A DNA stretch of 64,000 bases from Oryzomicrobium terrae (GCF_008274805.1 NZ_CP022579.1:310001-374000); one strand, 5' to 3'; positions 36,958 through 46,392 are shown, numbered from the stretch's first letter. Program-made: numbers and translations. Notes: generated by a model from the sequence alone, not told the origin.

Positions 36958-39246
36958 TCAATCCACCGGTTTCGTGCCGTCATCCTTGGGCTCGGGCGGA
37001 ATCTGGGCCGGGACATTCTCATTGTAGAAGAACTCCTTCACCGTGCCGCCCTTGCGTTCGTTGACCACTTCGACTGCTGTGAGTCCTTCCGGCGCCGGCA
37101 GGGTTTCTTCCGGCGTGTCGCGCAGGGCCCGGGACATATAGGCGATCCACACCGGCAGGGCGGCGGCGCCGCCGGTTTCGCCGATGCGCTTGGGTTGGTC
37201 GTAGCCGATCCAGGTGCAGGCAGCGGTCGTCACTTGGTAGCCGCAGAACCAGGCATCCACATAATCGTTGGTGGTGCCGGTCTTGCCCGCCAGATCGCGC
37301 CGCTTGAGCTGGACGCTGGCCTTGGCGGCGGTACCGTAGATGGTCACGTCGCGCAGCATCGAATCCATCAGGTAGGCATTGCGTGCGTCGATGGCGCGGA
37401 TGTTCTCGTCGCCGGCCTGCACCGGCTGGGCCTGGGCCAGCAACTGGCCGCGCTCATCGCGGATTTCCTTCACCACGTAGGGCTGGATGCGGTAGCCGCC
37501 GTTGGCGAAGATCGAGTAGGCCGAGACCATCTGCCAGGGGGTGACCGAGCCGGCGCCCAGGGCCATGGTCAGGTAGGGCGGGTGCTTGTCGCCATCGAAG
37601 CCGAAGCGGGTGATGTAATCCTGGGCGTAGTGGGTGCCGATGGCCTGGAGGATGCGGATCGACACCAGGTTCTTCGACTTGGCCAGAGCGGTGCGCATGC
37701 GCATCGGACCTTCGTACTTGCCGTCGTAGTTCTTCGGTTCCCAGGCGGTACTGCCGGTCTGGGAGGCCGGTATGGTGAGGGGCTCGTCGTTGATCACCGA
37801 GGCCGGGGTGAAGCCTTTCTCCAGCGCCGCCGAGTAGATGAACGGCTTGAAGCTGGAGCCGGGCTGGCGCCAGGCCTGGGTGACGTGGTTGTACTTGTTG
37901 CGGTTGAAATCGAAGCCGCCGATCAGCGCCTGGATGGCGCCATCCTTGGGCGAGACGGCGACGAAGGCGGTTTCCACCTCGGGCAGCTGGGCGATCTGCC
38001 AACCGCCCTTGTCGGCCTTGGACAGGCGCACCAGGGCACCGCGGCGCAGGCGCTTGGTGGGCGGGGCCTTGTCGTCGAGCATGCGCGCGGCAAACCTGAT
38101 GGCATCGCCGCTTAGCGTGAGGATTTCCCCGCCGCGCTTGTAGACCTTGATCTGCTTGGTGTCGGCAGCCAGCACCACGGCCGCAGCCAGGTCGTCGGTA
38201 TCCGGGTGATCGGCGAGGAATTCGTCGAAGGCCTCGTCGTTGTCGCCCTTGACGTCCTTCATGTCCATGAAGGCTTCGGCACCTCGGTAACCGTGGCGCC
38301 GGTCGTAATCGAGCACGCCACGGCGGGTGGCCGTGTAGGCGGCTTCCTGGTCGGCGGTGTTGAGGGTGGTGATGACCTTGTAGCCCCGGGTGTAAACGTC
38401 ATCGGGGAAGCGCTCGGCCACCATCTGCCGGGCCATTTCGCTTACGTACTCGGCGTGCACGGCGAAGGCGTTGGCGTCGCGCTTGACCACCAGGGGCTGT
38501 TCCAGGGCTTCCTGCTGTTGCTTGTCGGTGATGAAGCCAAGCTCGTGCATGCGGCGCAGCACGTATTGCTGGCGCAGACGGGCCCGCTTCGGGTTGGCCA
38601 CCGGGTTGTAGGCGGAAGGCGCCTTGGGCAGGCCCGCCAGCATGGCGGCCTCGGCCACGGTCAAGTCCTTGAGCTGCTTGCCGTAGTAGATCTGGGCGGC
38701 GGAGGCGAAGCCGTAGGCGCGCTGCCCCAGGTAGATCTGGTTGATGTACAGCTCGAGAATTTGATCCTTGCTCAGGCTGTGCTCGATCTTGAACGAGAGC
38801 AGGGCCTCGTAGAGCTTGCGCGTCAGGGTCTTTTCCGACGACAGGTAGAAGTTGCGTGCCACCTGCATCGTGATGGTCGAGGCGCCCTGGCGCTTGCCGC
38901 CGGAGGTTAGGTTGGCGAGAGCGGCACGGGCGATGCCCAGGGTGTCGATCCCGCCGTGCTGGTAGAAGCGCTCGTCCTCGGCGGACAGGATGGCCTGCTT
39001 CATGACGGGGGGCACGTCCTGGATGCGCACCACGGCACGCCGCTCTTCGCCGAATTCGCCGATCAGTTGGCCGTCGGCACTGTAGACGCGCAGCGGAATC
39101 TTTGGCCGGTAGTCGGTCAGCGCTTCCAGGGATGGCAGGTTGGGGTAGGCCATGGCGACCACGATGCCGACCAGGGCGGCGCCGACGACCAGCAAGCTGA
39201 CGATGATGAGAAGGGGGTAAAGAATCCAGCGCGAGACGTTTGGCAC
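36958..39246 (-). CDS. mrcA: penicillin-binding protein 1A
   Basis: The 762-aa protein has a short cytoplasmic tail, one TM helix (about 7-33), and a GT51 glycosyltransferase domain with AILSAEDERFYQHGGID, QGASTITMQVARNFYL and KILELYINQIYLG-type motifs (here DQILELYINQIYLGQRAYG). An OB-like insert and a transpeptidase domain follow, with GSSFKPFIYSAAL (SxxK), a KSKN motif and KTGTT. It polymerises and cross-links peptidoglycan in the periplasm. It is divergent from pilM, the usual order in gamma- and betaproteobacteria. Confidence 0.96.
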   Translation of the reverse strand: MPNVSRWILYPLLIIVSLLVVGAALVGIVVAMAYPNLPSLEALTDYRPKIPLRVYSADGQLIGEFGEERRAVVRIQDVPPVMKQAILSAEDERFYQHGGIDTLGIARAALANLTSGGKRQGASTITMQVARNFYLSSEKTLTRKLYEALLSFKIEHSLSKDQILELYINQIYLGQRAYGFASAAQIYYGKQLKDLTVAEAAMLAGLPKAPSAYNPVANPKRARLRQQYVLRRMHELGFITDKQQQEALEQPLVVKRDANAFAVHAEYVSEMARQMVAERFPDDVYTRGYKVITTLNTADQEAAYTATRRGVLDYDRRHGYRGAEAFMDMKDVKGDNDEAFDEFLADHPDTDDLAAAVVLAADTKQIKVYKRGGEILTLSGDAIRFAARMLDDKAPPTKRLRRGALVRLSKADKGGWQIAQLPEVETAFVAVSPKDGAIQALIGGFDFNRNKYNHVTQAWRQPGSSFKPFIYSAALEKGFTPASVINDEPLTIPASQTGSTAWEPKNYDGKYEGPMRMRTALAKSKNLVSIRILQAIGTHYAQDYITRFGFDGDKHPPYLTMALGAGSVTPWQMVSAYSIFANGGYRIQPYVVKEIRDERGQLLAQAQPVQAGDENIRAIDARNAYLMDSMLRDVTIYGTAAKASVQLKRRDLAGKTGTTNDYVDAWFCGYQVTTAACTWIGYDQPKRIGETGGAAALPVWIAYMSRALRDTPEETLPAPEGLTAVEVVNERKGGTVKEFFYNENVPAQIPPEPKDDGTKPVD

Positions 39247-39274
39247 GGTGAGGGGCTTCCAGTAAGGTCGGGCA

Positions 39275-39280
39275 ATTATA
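39275..39280 (-). promoter_or_regulatory. -10 element of the mrcA promoter
   Basis: A perfect TATAAT on the minus strand, 29 bp before the mrcA ATG. The -35 is weak (TTTGGG at 17 nt). Confidence 0.5.
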
Positions 39281-39309
39281 CGGAGCCTATCCCAACTCCC
39301 AAAAATCGC

Positions 39310-39338
39310 TTTACACCTCTATGGCTTGTTGCTAGCAT
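39310..39338 (+). promoter_or_regulatory. sigma70-type promoter for the pilMNOPQ operon
   Basis: TTTACA (39310-39315), 17 nt, TAGCAT (39333-39338). It lies in an AT-rich stretch unlike the rest of the window, about 95 bp before pilM. Confidence 0.55.
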
Positions 39339-39399
39339 TTAACGTAGATTATTTGTATCTGCTGCAACCTACTAATTTTTAAAGAAATTTTTTGAAATA

Positions 39400-39413
39400 G
39401 TTTCCTTGGAAAC
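39400..39413. promoter_or_regulatory. palindrome between promoter and pilM
   Basis: GTTTCC-TT-GGAAAC, a perfect inverted repeat in the pilM leader, 18 bp before the TTG start and just ahead of the ribosome-binding site. It could be an operator or an mRNA hairpin. Confidence 0.4.
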
Positions 39414-39431
39414 ATTTCAGGGGGAATCGGT

Positions 39432-40511
39432 TTGCGGCTCGACCTTTCTCTATTCAGCCCCAAGGCTCAGCCCTTGATCGGTCTGGACATCAGCTCCTCC
39501 GCCGTGAAGATGGTGGAGCTCTCCGCCTTGGGCAAAGGGGACTTCCGCGTAGAACGCTATGCCATTGAACCGCTGCCGAAGGATGTGGTGGCGGATGGGA
39601 ATATCGTTAACCTGGAAGCTGTTTCGGATACCGTCAAAAAGACCTGGCGGCGCCTCAATACGTCTGCGCGTAACGTAGCCATGGCGCTACCGGCTGCAGC
39701 CGTGATCACCAAAAAGATCATCGTGCCGGCGGGGCAGCGGGAAGAAGAGTTGGAGGTCTTGGTCGAGTCCGAGGCCAATCAATACATCCCGTTCGCCCTC
39801 GACGAGGTGAATCTCGACTTTCAGGTGATCGGCGAAGCGCCTTCGTCGCCGGACGAGGTTGAGGTGCTGATTGCCGCCTCGCGCAAGGAGAAGGTCGAAG
39901 ACCGGGTGGCGGTGGCCGAAAGTGCCGGTCTGAAGCCGGTGGTGATGGATGTGGAGTCCTACGCCACCCTGGCGGCATTTTCCTTTGTCGAACACCAGCT
40001 GCCCGATGCCGGGCACAACCAAATCATTGCCTTGGTCGATGTCGGGGCCAATGTCACGAACCTGACGGTGCTGCGCAACGGTCAGCCGGTCTATACACGC
40101 GAGCAGGCGTTCGGTGGCAGCCAGTTGAGTCTGGATATTTCCCGTCACTACGGAATGCCTCTCGATGAAGCGGAAGCGGCCAAGCGTGCCGGTACGCTGC
40201 CTGACGATTACGAGAGTGAATTGCTACGTCCTTTCGTGGAAAACCTGGCGCTGGAAGTGTCTCGGGCGTTGCAGTTCTTCTTTACCTCGACCCAGTACAG
40301 CCAGGTTCACCAGATCATCCTGGCCGGGGGCTGTGCGGTGATTCCCGGAGTGGATGAAACGGTGGCGGCGCGGACCCAGGTCAGCACCCAGGTGGCCAAT
40401 CCCTTTGCCGGGATGCCCGTCTCGGACAAGGTGCGGGCCAAGAACCTGGCCAACGATGCTCCGGCCTTGTTGGTGGCCTGCGGGCTGGCGATGCGGAGGT
40501 TTGACGCATGA
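39432..40511 (+). CDS. pilM: type IV pilus assembly protein PilM
   Basis: PilM is the actin-like cytoplasmic protein that binds the N-terminus of PilN on the inner-membrane alignment subcomplex. The 359-aa product has the ATP-binding GLDISSSAVKMVELSALGK strand-turn at the start, IALVDVGANVTNLTVLRNG in the second domain and ILAGGCAVIPGVDETVAAR late. It starts at TTG 39432, which follows AGGGGGA at good spacing; there is no ATG before residue 28. It overlaps pilN by ATGA. Confidence 0.95.
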   Translation: MRLDLSLFSPKAQPLIGLDISSSAVKMVELSALGKGDFRVERYAIEPLPKDVVADGNIVNLEAVSDTVKKTWRRLNTSARNVAMALPAAAVITKKIIVPAGQREEELEVLVESEANQYIPFALDEVNLDFQVIGEAPSSPDEVEVLIAASRKEKVEDRVAVAESAGLKPVVMDVESYATLAAFSFVEHQLPDAGHNQIIALVDVGANVTNLTVLRNGQPVYTREQAFGGSQLSLDISRHYGMPLDEAEAAKRAGTLPDDYESELLRPFVENLALEVSRALQFFFTSTQYSQVHQIILAGGCAVIPGVDETVAARTQVSTQVANPFAGMPVSDKVRAKNLANDAPALLVACGLAMRRFDA

Positions 40512-41101
40512 TCCGGATCAACCTACTCCCGCACCGCGAAGCCAAGCGCAAGGCCCGTCGGCAGCAGTTCTACAGCCTGCTGGGATTGTCGGCGGCGTTG
40601 GCAGCAGTGATTGTCGGTCTGGTGTATTCGGTGATTGCCGGCTACATCGCCGCTCAGGAAGAGGATAACGACTACCTCAAGAAGGAAATCGCGGTGCTCG
40701 ACAAGCAGATCGAGCAGATCAAGCGGCTCAAGGAGCAGACCCAAGCGTTGCTGGCGCGCAAACAGGTGATCGAATCCCTGCAGTTGGACCGGGCAGAGCC
40801 GGTTCTGCTGCTGTCGGAACTGACCAAGCAAGTCCCGGACGGCATTTATCTGAAGTTGATGAAGCAGGAAGGACAGCGCGTCACCTTGGGCGGTTACGCT
40901 CAGTCCAATGCCCGGGTTTCCACCTTGATGCGCAACCTTGAGGCGTCGCCGTGGCTTGAGCGGCCGACGCTGATCGAGATCAAGGCGGCCGATGTGAACA
41001 AGCGACGCCTGGCCGAGTTCAGCATGATCGTCTTCATCACCCGACCCGACCCTAACGACCCGGCAGCAGGAAAACCGGCCGTGCCGAAGGACAAGCCATG
41101 A
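40508..41101 (+). CDS. pilN: type IV pilus assembly protein PilN
   Basis: The 197-aa bitopic protein begins with the conserved PilM-binding peptide IRINLLPHREAKRKAR. A TM helix (about 22-45), a coiled coil (about 50-90) and a periplasmic ferredoxin-like domain follow. With PilO it forms the inner-membrane platform of the pilus machine. It overlaps both neighbours by 4 nt. Confidence 0.95.
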   Translation: MIRINLLPHREAKRKARRQQFYSLLGLSAALAAVIVGLVYSVIAGYIAAQEEDNDYLKKEIAVLDKQIEQIKRLKEQTQALLARKQVIESLQLDRAEPVLLLSELTKQVPDGIYLKLMKQEGQRVTLGGYAQSNARVSTLMRNLEASPWLERPTLIEIKAADVNKRRLAEFSMIVFITRPDPNDPAAGKPAVPKDKP

Positions 41102-41757
41102 AAGCGCCCGCCCTTCCGCCCATCAACATGCAGGAGATTGCGGGGCAGTTCCGCAATCTCAATCCCAATGATCCGGGTGCGTGGCCACTGGCTCCGCGCA
41201 TCGCCCTGCTGGTTGGCGTCTTCATCGCCCTACTGGTCGCTGGCTGGTGGTTTCTCTGGTCCGACCAGCTGACTGAACTCGATGGCAAGCGTGAGGAGTT
41301 GGAAAAACTCAAGACCCAGTTCATCGACAAGAAGAAGCAGGCGGTCAATCTCGATCTTTACACCCAGCAACTGGCGGAGATCGACCGTTCCTTCGGCACC
41401 TTGCTCAAGCAGTTGCCTAACAAGGCCGAGGTCGAGTCGCTTTTGGTTGAAGTCAACCAGGCGGGCTTGGGGCGGGGGCTGCAATTCGATCTCTTCAAGC
41501 CGGGCAGCGAGACGGTCAAGGATTTCTACGCAGAACTGCCCATTCAGCTGAAAATTGTCGGCAATTACCATGATTTCGGTGCTTTCGCCGCAGATATCGC
41601 CAAGTTGCCGCGTATCGTTACCCTGAGCAACATGTCGATTACCCCCCAGCCGAAGGACGGAAGCCTTGTTCTCGATACAACGGCCCGCACCTATCGCTAT
41701 CTGGATGACAGCGAAGTGGCGTCGCAACGCCGTGCCGGGCAGGGGGGCAAGAAATGA
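41098..41757 (+). CDS. pilO: type IV pilus assembly protein PilO
   Basis: The 219-aa product has a cytoplasmic N-terminus with the NMQEIAGQFRNLNPNDPGAW segment, one TM helix (about 38-58), a coiled coil (about 60-100) and a periplasmic domain ending around TYRYLDDSEV. It partners PilN. It overlaps pilN and pilP by ATGA. Confidence 0.95.
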   Translation: MKAPALPPINMQEIAGQFRNLNPNDPGAWPLAPRIALLVGVFIALLVAGWWFLWSDQLTELDGKREELEKLKTQFIDKKKQAVNLDLYTQQLAEIDRSFGTLLKQLPNKAEVESLLVEVNQAGLGRGLQFDLFKPGSETVKDFYAELPIQLKIVGNYHDFGAFAADIAKLPRIVTLSNMSITPQPKDGSLVLDTTARTYRYLDDSEVASQRRAGQGGKK

Positions 41758-42311
41758 GTGAAGCAATGATTCGTTTCGGTGCTGCTCCGTTGCTTCTGGC
41801 CGCGCTTTTGGCAGTAGCAGGTTGTGCCAACGACCACGAAGATTTGAAGGCGTGGATGGTGGAGAACAGCCAGAATCTGAAAGGGCGCATCCCCCCATTG
41901 CCTGCGGTCAAACCCTATGAGCCTGCGCAATACGATCCGGCGTCTCTGCCGGACCCGTTCCGGGTGGCAAAGCTTGAGCCCGAAGGGCGCAAGGGGGGAG
42001 GGCCAAGCAAGTTCGCCCCCGATTTCGAGGCGCGCGAGGCACGAAATAATGAACTCGAGCGCTATCCGCTGGAATCGTTGCGCCTGATTGGCTATTTGAA
42101 GATCGGCAAGACGCCCTATGGGGTCGTGCAAGCAGACCAGAAAATCAAGCAGGTCAAGATTGGTGACTATATCGGCCAGGATTTTGGCATTGTCACCGAT
42201 ATCAAGGAGAGTGAGCTTGCAGTGCGCGAGCTCGTCCAGGACTCCGCGGGGGACTGGGTGGAGCGTACCAATACGCTGATGCTGCAAGAATCAACGGAGG
42301 GGAAGAAATGA
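41754..42311 (+). CDS. pilP: type IV pilus lipoprotein PilP
   Basis: The 185-aa product has a lipoprotein signal with lipobox AVAGC (Cys24), a disordered linker with DPFR, and a C-terminal beta domain containing LRLIGYLKIGKTPYGVVQ and GDYIGQDFGIVTDIKESEL. PilP joins PilNO to the PilQ secretin. It overlaps pilO and pilQ by 4 nt each. A start at Met5 is also possible. Confidence 0.95.
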   Translation: MSEAMIRFGAAPLLLAALLAVAGCANDHEDLKAWMVENSQNLKGRIPPLPAVKPYEPAQYDPASLPDPFRVAKLEPEGRKGGGPSKFAPDFEAREARNNELERYPLESLRLIGYLKIGKTPYGVVQADQKIKQVKIGDYIGQDFGIVTDIKESELAVRELVQDSAGDWVERTNTLMLQESTEGKK

Positions 42312-44413
42312 TCCGCAAGTGGCTGAGCGCAATCGCTGCCGCTGTTGCCGTCCTGGCGATGTCGAGTGGTTCCGGGGGGGCGGCAGAGGAAAAGGCGGGG
42401 CAAAACCGTATCGAGGCGTTGAATGTCACCCAGCAGGGGGGTGAGATTCTGATGAAATTGACTTTTCGCGACCCCCTCGCCAGTCCGCCGGTCGGCTTCT
42501 CCATTGCGAATCCGGCGCGGATCGCGCTGGATTTTTCCGGAGTGGTGAATGGGTTGGGGCGCAATTCCCAGGTGCTCAATGAAGGCGATTTGTTGAGCGC
42601 CAACCTGGTTGAAACGCCGGCCAAGACCCGTCTGGTCCTGAATCTGGGTCGGAACATGACGTATCAGACCCGGGTGGATGGCAATAACCTCCTGGTTAGC
42701 CTGCAGGCCGTGCAGACGGGGGCGGGCGCCGTGACCCAGACCCGTTTTGCCGAGCCGCGTGCTGCCCAGGTGCGTCATGCCGTGCGTGATATCAATTTCC
42801 GCCGTGGTAAGGACGGTGAGGGGCGGGTTGTCGTCGATCTGTCTGATCCCGATGTGGGGATCGATATCCGCCAACAGGGGGCGGTGCTGTTGGTGGATAT
42901 CCAAAAAGCCACCCTGCCTGACTCGCTGAAAACCCGCTTCGATGTCACCGATTTCGCCACGCCGATTACCAATGTCGCTGCCGTTCAGAAAGGCGACAAC
43001 GTTCAGCTGACGATCACGCCCCGCGGGCTTTGGGAGCATAACGCCTATCAGGCGGAGAACCAGTTCGTTGTCGAGGTCAAGCAGATCGTTGAGAACCCGA
43101 ACAAGCTGACCCAGGGCTCAAAGCTCGGTTATCAAGGCCCCAAGGTTTCCATCAGCTATCACAACGGCGATGTTCGGCAATTGCTGCGGGTGATGGCGGA
43201 GGAGTTGGGTCTCAATGCCGTGATCAGCGAGACGGTTGCTGGGAATACGACCCTGGTGCTCAAGGATGTCCCGGCCGATCAGGTCCTGGATATCATTTTC
43301 CAGCAGAAGGGGCTGGATATGCGGCGCAACGGGAACGTTATCCTGATCGCGCCGCGAGATGAGATTGCGACCCGGGAAAAGCTGGAGCTTGAGTCGAAGC
43401 AGCAAATCGGTGACTTGGAGGCGGTACGCCAGGAGAGCTATCAGCTCAACTATGCCAAGGCGCCGGACGTGGTCAAACTGCTGAACGATCATCTGTCGAA
43501 GAAGGGTAAAACTTCGTTCGATCCCCGAACCAACATCCTGTTTGTCAGCGATACACCGTCGCGCCAAGAGGATGTGCGCAAGTTGATTTCCACGGTGGAC
43601 AAGCCGGTGCGCCAAGTGATGATTGAGGCCAAGATCGTCGAAGCTGAGGATACATTCCAGCGCAATCTGGGCATTCGGTTGGGTGTTGGCGGAGCTTTAG
43701 GCGGGAAAACAACGTCAACTGGCCGTTCGCAGCTTTATGTCGGTGGGACTGCCCAATCGGCGGCTTCTTTCTCGGGGCTGTCAACGGATATCGCGAAGAT
43801 TCCGACCGATTTCAATATTAATCTTCCTGCGGGCAATATCGGTGGAGCTCAGTCTGGGGCGCTGTCCTTCGTTCTGTACAACTCAGGTGCAACCCGTTTC
43901 CTGGATTTGGAAGTGTCGGCGCTTGAGGCGGATGGCCGCGGTAAGGTCATCTCCAGTCCGCGGGTAGTCACTGCCGACCAAGTGGAGGCGCTGATCGAGC
44001 AAGGGGTGGAAATCCCCTATCAGCAGGCGACCAGTTCGGGGGCTACGGCGGTGAGTTTCCGCAAGGCCAACCTGTCGTTGAAGGTCAAGCCGCAAATTAC
44101 GCCGGATGGAAAAATCACCCTATCGGTGGACGTCAATAAAGACACCCCGAATACCCAGCTAACCACCGGTACGGGTGTGGCGATCGACACCAAACACGTC
44201 AAGACCGAAGTGTTGGTGGAGAATGGAGGGACGGTGGTGATTGGCGGCATCTATCAGCAGACGCTGCGTGATACCCGCAACCAGATTCCGTTCTTGGGCG
44301 ACTTGCCGATCATCGGCTTCCTGTTCCGTCAGACGACGAAAGTCGACAACAAAACCGAGTTGCTGGTCTTCATCACGCCCAAGGTAATCAGCGAATCGCT
44401 GAACCTGCGCTAA
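42308..44413 (+). CDS. pilQ: type IV pilus secretin PilQ
   Basis: The 701-aa outer-membrane channel has a signal peptide (about 1-26) and two AMIN domains (about 35-130 and 150-250) that bind peptidoglycan. Secretin N0/N1 domains (about 275-430) include VSISYHNGDVRQLLRVMAEE, and the secretin barrel (about 440-700) has VMIEAKIVEAEDTFQRNLG, the conserved VEALIEQGVEIPYQQ and QIPFLGDLPIIGFLFR motifs. It is last in the pil operon and is followed by a strong terminator. Confidence 0.97.
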   Translation: MIRKWLSAIAAAVAVLAMSSGSGGAAEEKAGQNRIEALNVTQQGGEILMKLTFRDPLASPPVGFSIANPARIALDFSGVVNGLGRNSQVLNEGDLLSANLVETPAKTRLVLNLGRNMTYQTRVDGNNLLVSLQAVQTGAGAVTQTRFAEPRAAQVRHAVRDINFRRGKDGEGRVVVDLSDPDVGIDIRQQGAVLLVDIQKATLPDSLKTRFDVTDFATPITNVAAVQKGDNVQLTITPRGLWEHNAYQAENQFVVEVKQIVENPNKLTQGSKLGYQGPKVSISYHNGDVRQLLRVMAEELGLNAVISETVAGNTTLVLKDVPADQVLDIIFQQKGLDMRRNGNVILIAPRDEIATREKLELESKQQIGDLEAVRQESYQLNYAKAPDVVKLLNDHLSKKGKTSFDPRTNILFVSDTPSRQEDVRKLISTVDKPVRQVMIEAKIVEAEDTFQRNLGIRLGVGGALGGKTTSTGRSQLYVGGTAQSAASFSGLSTDIAKIPTDFNINLPAGNIGGAQSGALSFVLYNSGATRFLDLEVSALEADGRGKVISSPRVVTADQVEALIEQGVEIPYQQATSSGATAVSFRKANLSLKVKPQITPDGKITLSVDVNKDTPNTQLTTGTGVAIDTKHVKTEVLVENGGTVVIGGIYQQTLRDTRNQIPFLGDLPIIGFLFRQTTKVDNKTELLVFITPKVISESLNLR

Positions 44414-44430
44414 CCGCCTACGGTGGCCAA

Positions 44431-44467
44431 ACGCCCCGGACCGGCTTTGCCGCTCCGGGGCGTTTTT
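44431..44467 (+). terminator. terminator of the pil operon
   Basis: ACGCCCCGGA (44431-44440) pairs with TCCGGGGCGT (44454-44463) and the T-run extends to 44467. Confidence 0.92.
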
Positions 44468-44476
44468 CATTCCTGC

Positions 44477-44482
44477 TAGAAT
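44477..44482 (+). promoter_or_regulatory. -10 element just before aroK
   Basis: TAGAAT ends 7 nt before the aroK GTG, so a transcript from it would begin at or next to the start codon. No -35 is visible because the position falls in the pilQ terminator. Confidence 0.35.
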
Positions 44483-44489
44483 CCCGGCC

Positions 44490-45050
44490 GTGAAGCCATT
44501 TCCTGAAAATATCTACTTGGTCGGCCTGATGGGGGCTGGCAAGACAACGGTGGGCCGCCTGCTTGCCCGACGCCTGCACAAGCGCTTTATCGATTCGGAT
44601 CACGAGATAGAGGCGCGTACGGGCGTGGCCATTCCCGTGATTTTTGAAATCGAGGGGGAGGATGGCTTCCGCCGTCGTGAGTCCCAGACCATTGCCGATC
44701 TCACCCAGGAACGCTCTGTGGTCATGGCCACCGGCGGGGGGGTGGTGCTTAATCCCGAGAACCGGGCCTGTCTGCGACGTGGTGGTTTCGTCGTTTATCT
44801 GGCGGTATCCCCCGAATTGCTGTTCGAACGGACCCGGCACGACCGCAATCGACCGCTCTTGCAGGTGGCCGATCCCTTGGCGCGGCTAAAAGAACTACAC
44901 GCCCAGCGCGATCCGCTATACCGCGAGGTTGCTGACTTGGTGGTCGAAAATCCGGGATCGAGTGCCCAGGCGGTTGCCCAGTATCTGCTGCGTGAGTTTT
45001 CGCGTAATTCTCCCGAACAAGAGGACTTTTCATGCAATCCCTGCGCGTAG
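44490..45050 (+). CDS. aroK: shikimate kinase
   Basis: AroK phosphorylates shikimate at O3. The 186-aa product has the Walker [28 protein letters not shown] (shikimate-binding Asp), the FRRRES motif, [13 protein letters not shown], and the lid region [12 protein letters not shown] 44490 is the only start that keeps the strand before the P-loop. It ends inside aroB: the last 19 nt overlap the aroB start. Confidence 0.95.
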   Translation: MKPFPENIYLVGLMGAGKTTVGRLLARRLHKRFIDSDHEIEARTGVAIPVIFEIEGEDGFRRRESQTIADLTQERSVVMATGGGVVLNPENRACLRRGGFVVYLAVSPELLFERTRHDRNRPLLQVADPLARLKELHAQRDPLYREVADLVVENPGSSAQAVAQYLLREFSRNSPEQEDFSCNPCA

Positions 45051-46114
45051 CCCTCGGTGACCGTGCCTACGACATCCACATCGGGACCGGGCTGTTGAAC
45101 GATGTCAACCTGATCCTGCCGTTTCTGAAGAAGGCTGGGGTGGCAATTGTTACCAATGAAACCGTCGCCCCGCTTTATTTGGAGCGTTTGGCTGGGGGGC
45201 TGCGCAACGCCGGTGTGGCGGTTACGGAAATTGTGCTGCCCGACGGTGAGGCCTATAAGGACTGGTCAACGCTGAACCGGGTGTTCGACGTGCTGCTGGA
45301 GCGGCACGCCGAGCGCTCTACCACCCTGATCGCTCTGGGCGGAGGGGTCATTGGTGATCTAACGGGCTTTGCCGCCGCGTGCTACCAGCGTGGTGTTCCC
45401 TTCATCCAGGTGCCGACCACGTTGCTTTCCCAGGTGGATTCCTCGGTGGGGGGCAAGACGGCGATCAATCATCCGCGCGGCAAGAACATGATCGGTGCTT
45501 TCTACCAGCCACGGCTGGTGTTGGCCGATCTCGATACCCTGGATACTCTGCCCGACCGGGAGTTGGCTGCGGGATTGGCCGAAGTGATCAAGTACGGCCT
45601 GATTCGTGATGCGGAGTTCCTGGCTTGGCTTGAAGCCAACATGACGCTGTTGCTAGCGCGGGATAAGACGGCACTGGCGTATGCGGTGCACCGTTCCTGC
45701 GAGCACAAGGCGGAGGTGGTTGCGGCTGACGAAAAGGAGGCTGGCGAACGGGCGCTGCTTAACCTGGGCCATACCTTCGGTCACGCTATCGAAACTGGTC
45801 TAGGCTATGGCGCCTGGTTGCATGGCGAAGCGGTTGCGGTTGGAACATTGATGGCCGCCGAGTTGTCGGCCCGGCTGGGCTGGTTGGATCGGGCTGCCGT
45901 TGAGCGGGTTGAAGCGCTGTTTCGGATTGCCGGATTGCCAGTGCGGGGGCCGGATTTGGGGGGCGACCGTTACCTGGAGTTGATGAGTCACGACAAGAAG
46001 GTGCAGGACGGGCGGCTGCGGTTGGTGTTGCTGGCCCAGTTGGGGCGGGCGGTACTGACCGACCAGGCGGCCGAGGCCGATATCCGGGCAGCCATTGCTG
46101 CTCGGGTGGGGTAA
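45032..46114 (+). CDS. aroB: 3-dehydroquinate synthase
   Basis: AroB converts DAHP to 3-dehydroquinate with NAD and zinc. The 360-aa product has [16 protein letters not shown], the glycine-rich [41 protein letters not shown], the zinc ligands in the E-K-x2-VIKYG segment, [12 protein letters not shown] and a later LHGEAVAVG. It overlaps aroK by 19 nt, so the two shikimate genes are one unit. Confidence 0.97.
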   Translation: MQSLRVALGDRAYDIHIGTGLLNDVNLILPFLKKAGVAIVTNETVAPLYLERLAGGLRNAGVAVTEIVLPDGEAYKDWSTLNRVFDVLLERHAERSTTLIALGGGVIGDLTGFAAACYQRGVPFIQVPTTLLSQVDSSVGGKTAINHPRGKNMIGAFYQPRLVLADLDTLDTLPDRELAAGLAEVIKYGLIRDAEFLAWLEANMTLLLARDKTALAYAVHRSCEHKAEVVAADEKEAGERALLNLGHTFGHAIETGLGYGAWLHGEAVAVGTLMAAELSARLGWLDRAAVERVEALFRIAGLPVRGPDLGGDRYLELMSHDKKVQDGRLRLVLLAQLGRAVLTDQAAEADIRAAIAARVG

Positions 46115-46193
46115 GCCAAACCCTGATAGCGCCTGGGTTTGCACTGGGTTCGATCGAATCAAAAAGAGCGATAAATTGCTGCGCCGCAACGCC

Positions 46194-46222
46194 TTGATCC
46201 ACTAGGCTGAACGGCGTATAGT
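46194..46222 (+). promoter_or_regulatory. sigma70-type promoter between aroB and gltB
   Basis: TTGATC (46194-46199), 17 nt, TATAGT (46217-46222). The start site would be near 46229. Confidence 0.65.
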
Positions 46223-46228
46223 TTGCGG

Positions 46229-46308
46229 TTCGTCTGTAAAAACGACTGACCACTTTTCGTCGGGAAAGCGAGTTACAAAAGCCGGGAGCGTCTGAGCCCG
46301 GCTTTTTT
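46229..46308 (+). ncRNA. possible ~80-nt small RNA or gltB leader ending in a terminator
   Basis: A good promoter lies directly upstream and an intrinsic terminator ends the unit: AAAGCCGGG (46278-46286) with CCCGGCTTT and six T (46297-46308). A weaker internal pairing, ACGA with TCGT (46242-46260), could form a second stem. No ORF with a ribosome-binding site is inside. It may be an independent RNA or an attenuated gltB leader. Confidence 0.45.
46277..46308 (+). terminator. intrinsic terminator upstream of gltB
   Basis: AAAAGCCGGG, a 10-nt loop, then CCCGGCTTTTTT. It follows aroB by about 160 bp and precedes gltB by about 85 bp, so it can end aroKB transcription or the short RNA. Confidence 0.88.
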
Positions 46309-46392
46309 GCCGCCCCTGATTTGCTGTCAACCTGCTCGCTCTCTCATACATTAGGGAGTGTTGGCGAGATGTTTGATGAAGGAAAAAGCGTG

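Noticed and set aside
46141-46165. GGTTCGATCGAATC resembling a tRNA T-arm
   Set aside because: No acceptor, D or anticodon arm can be built around it.
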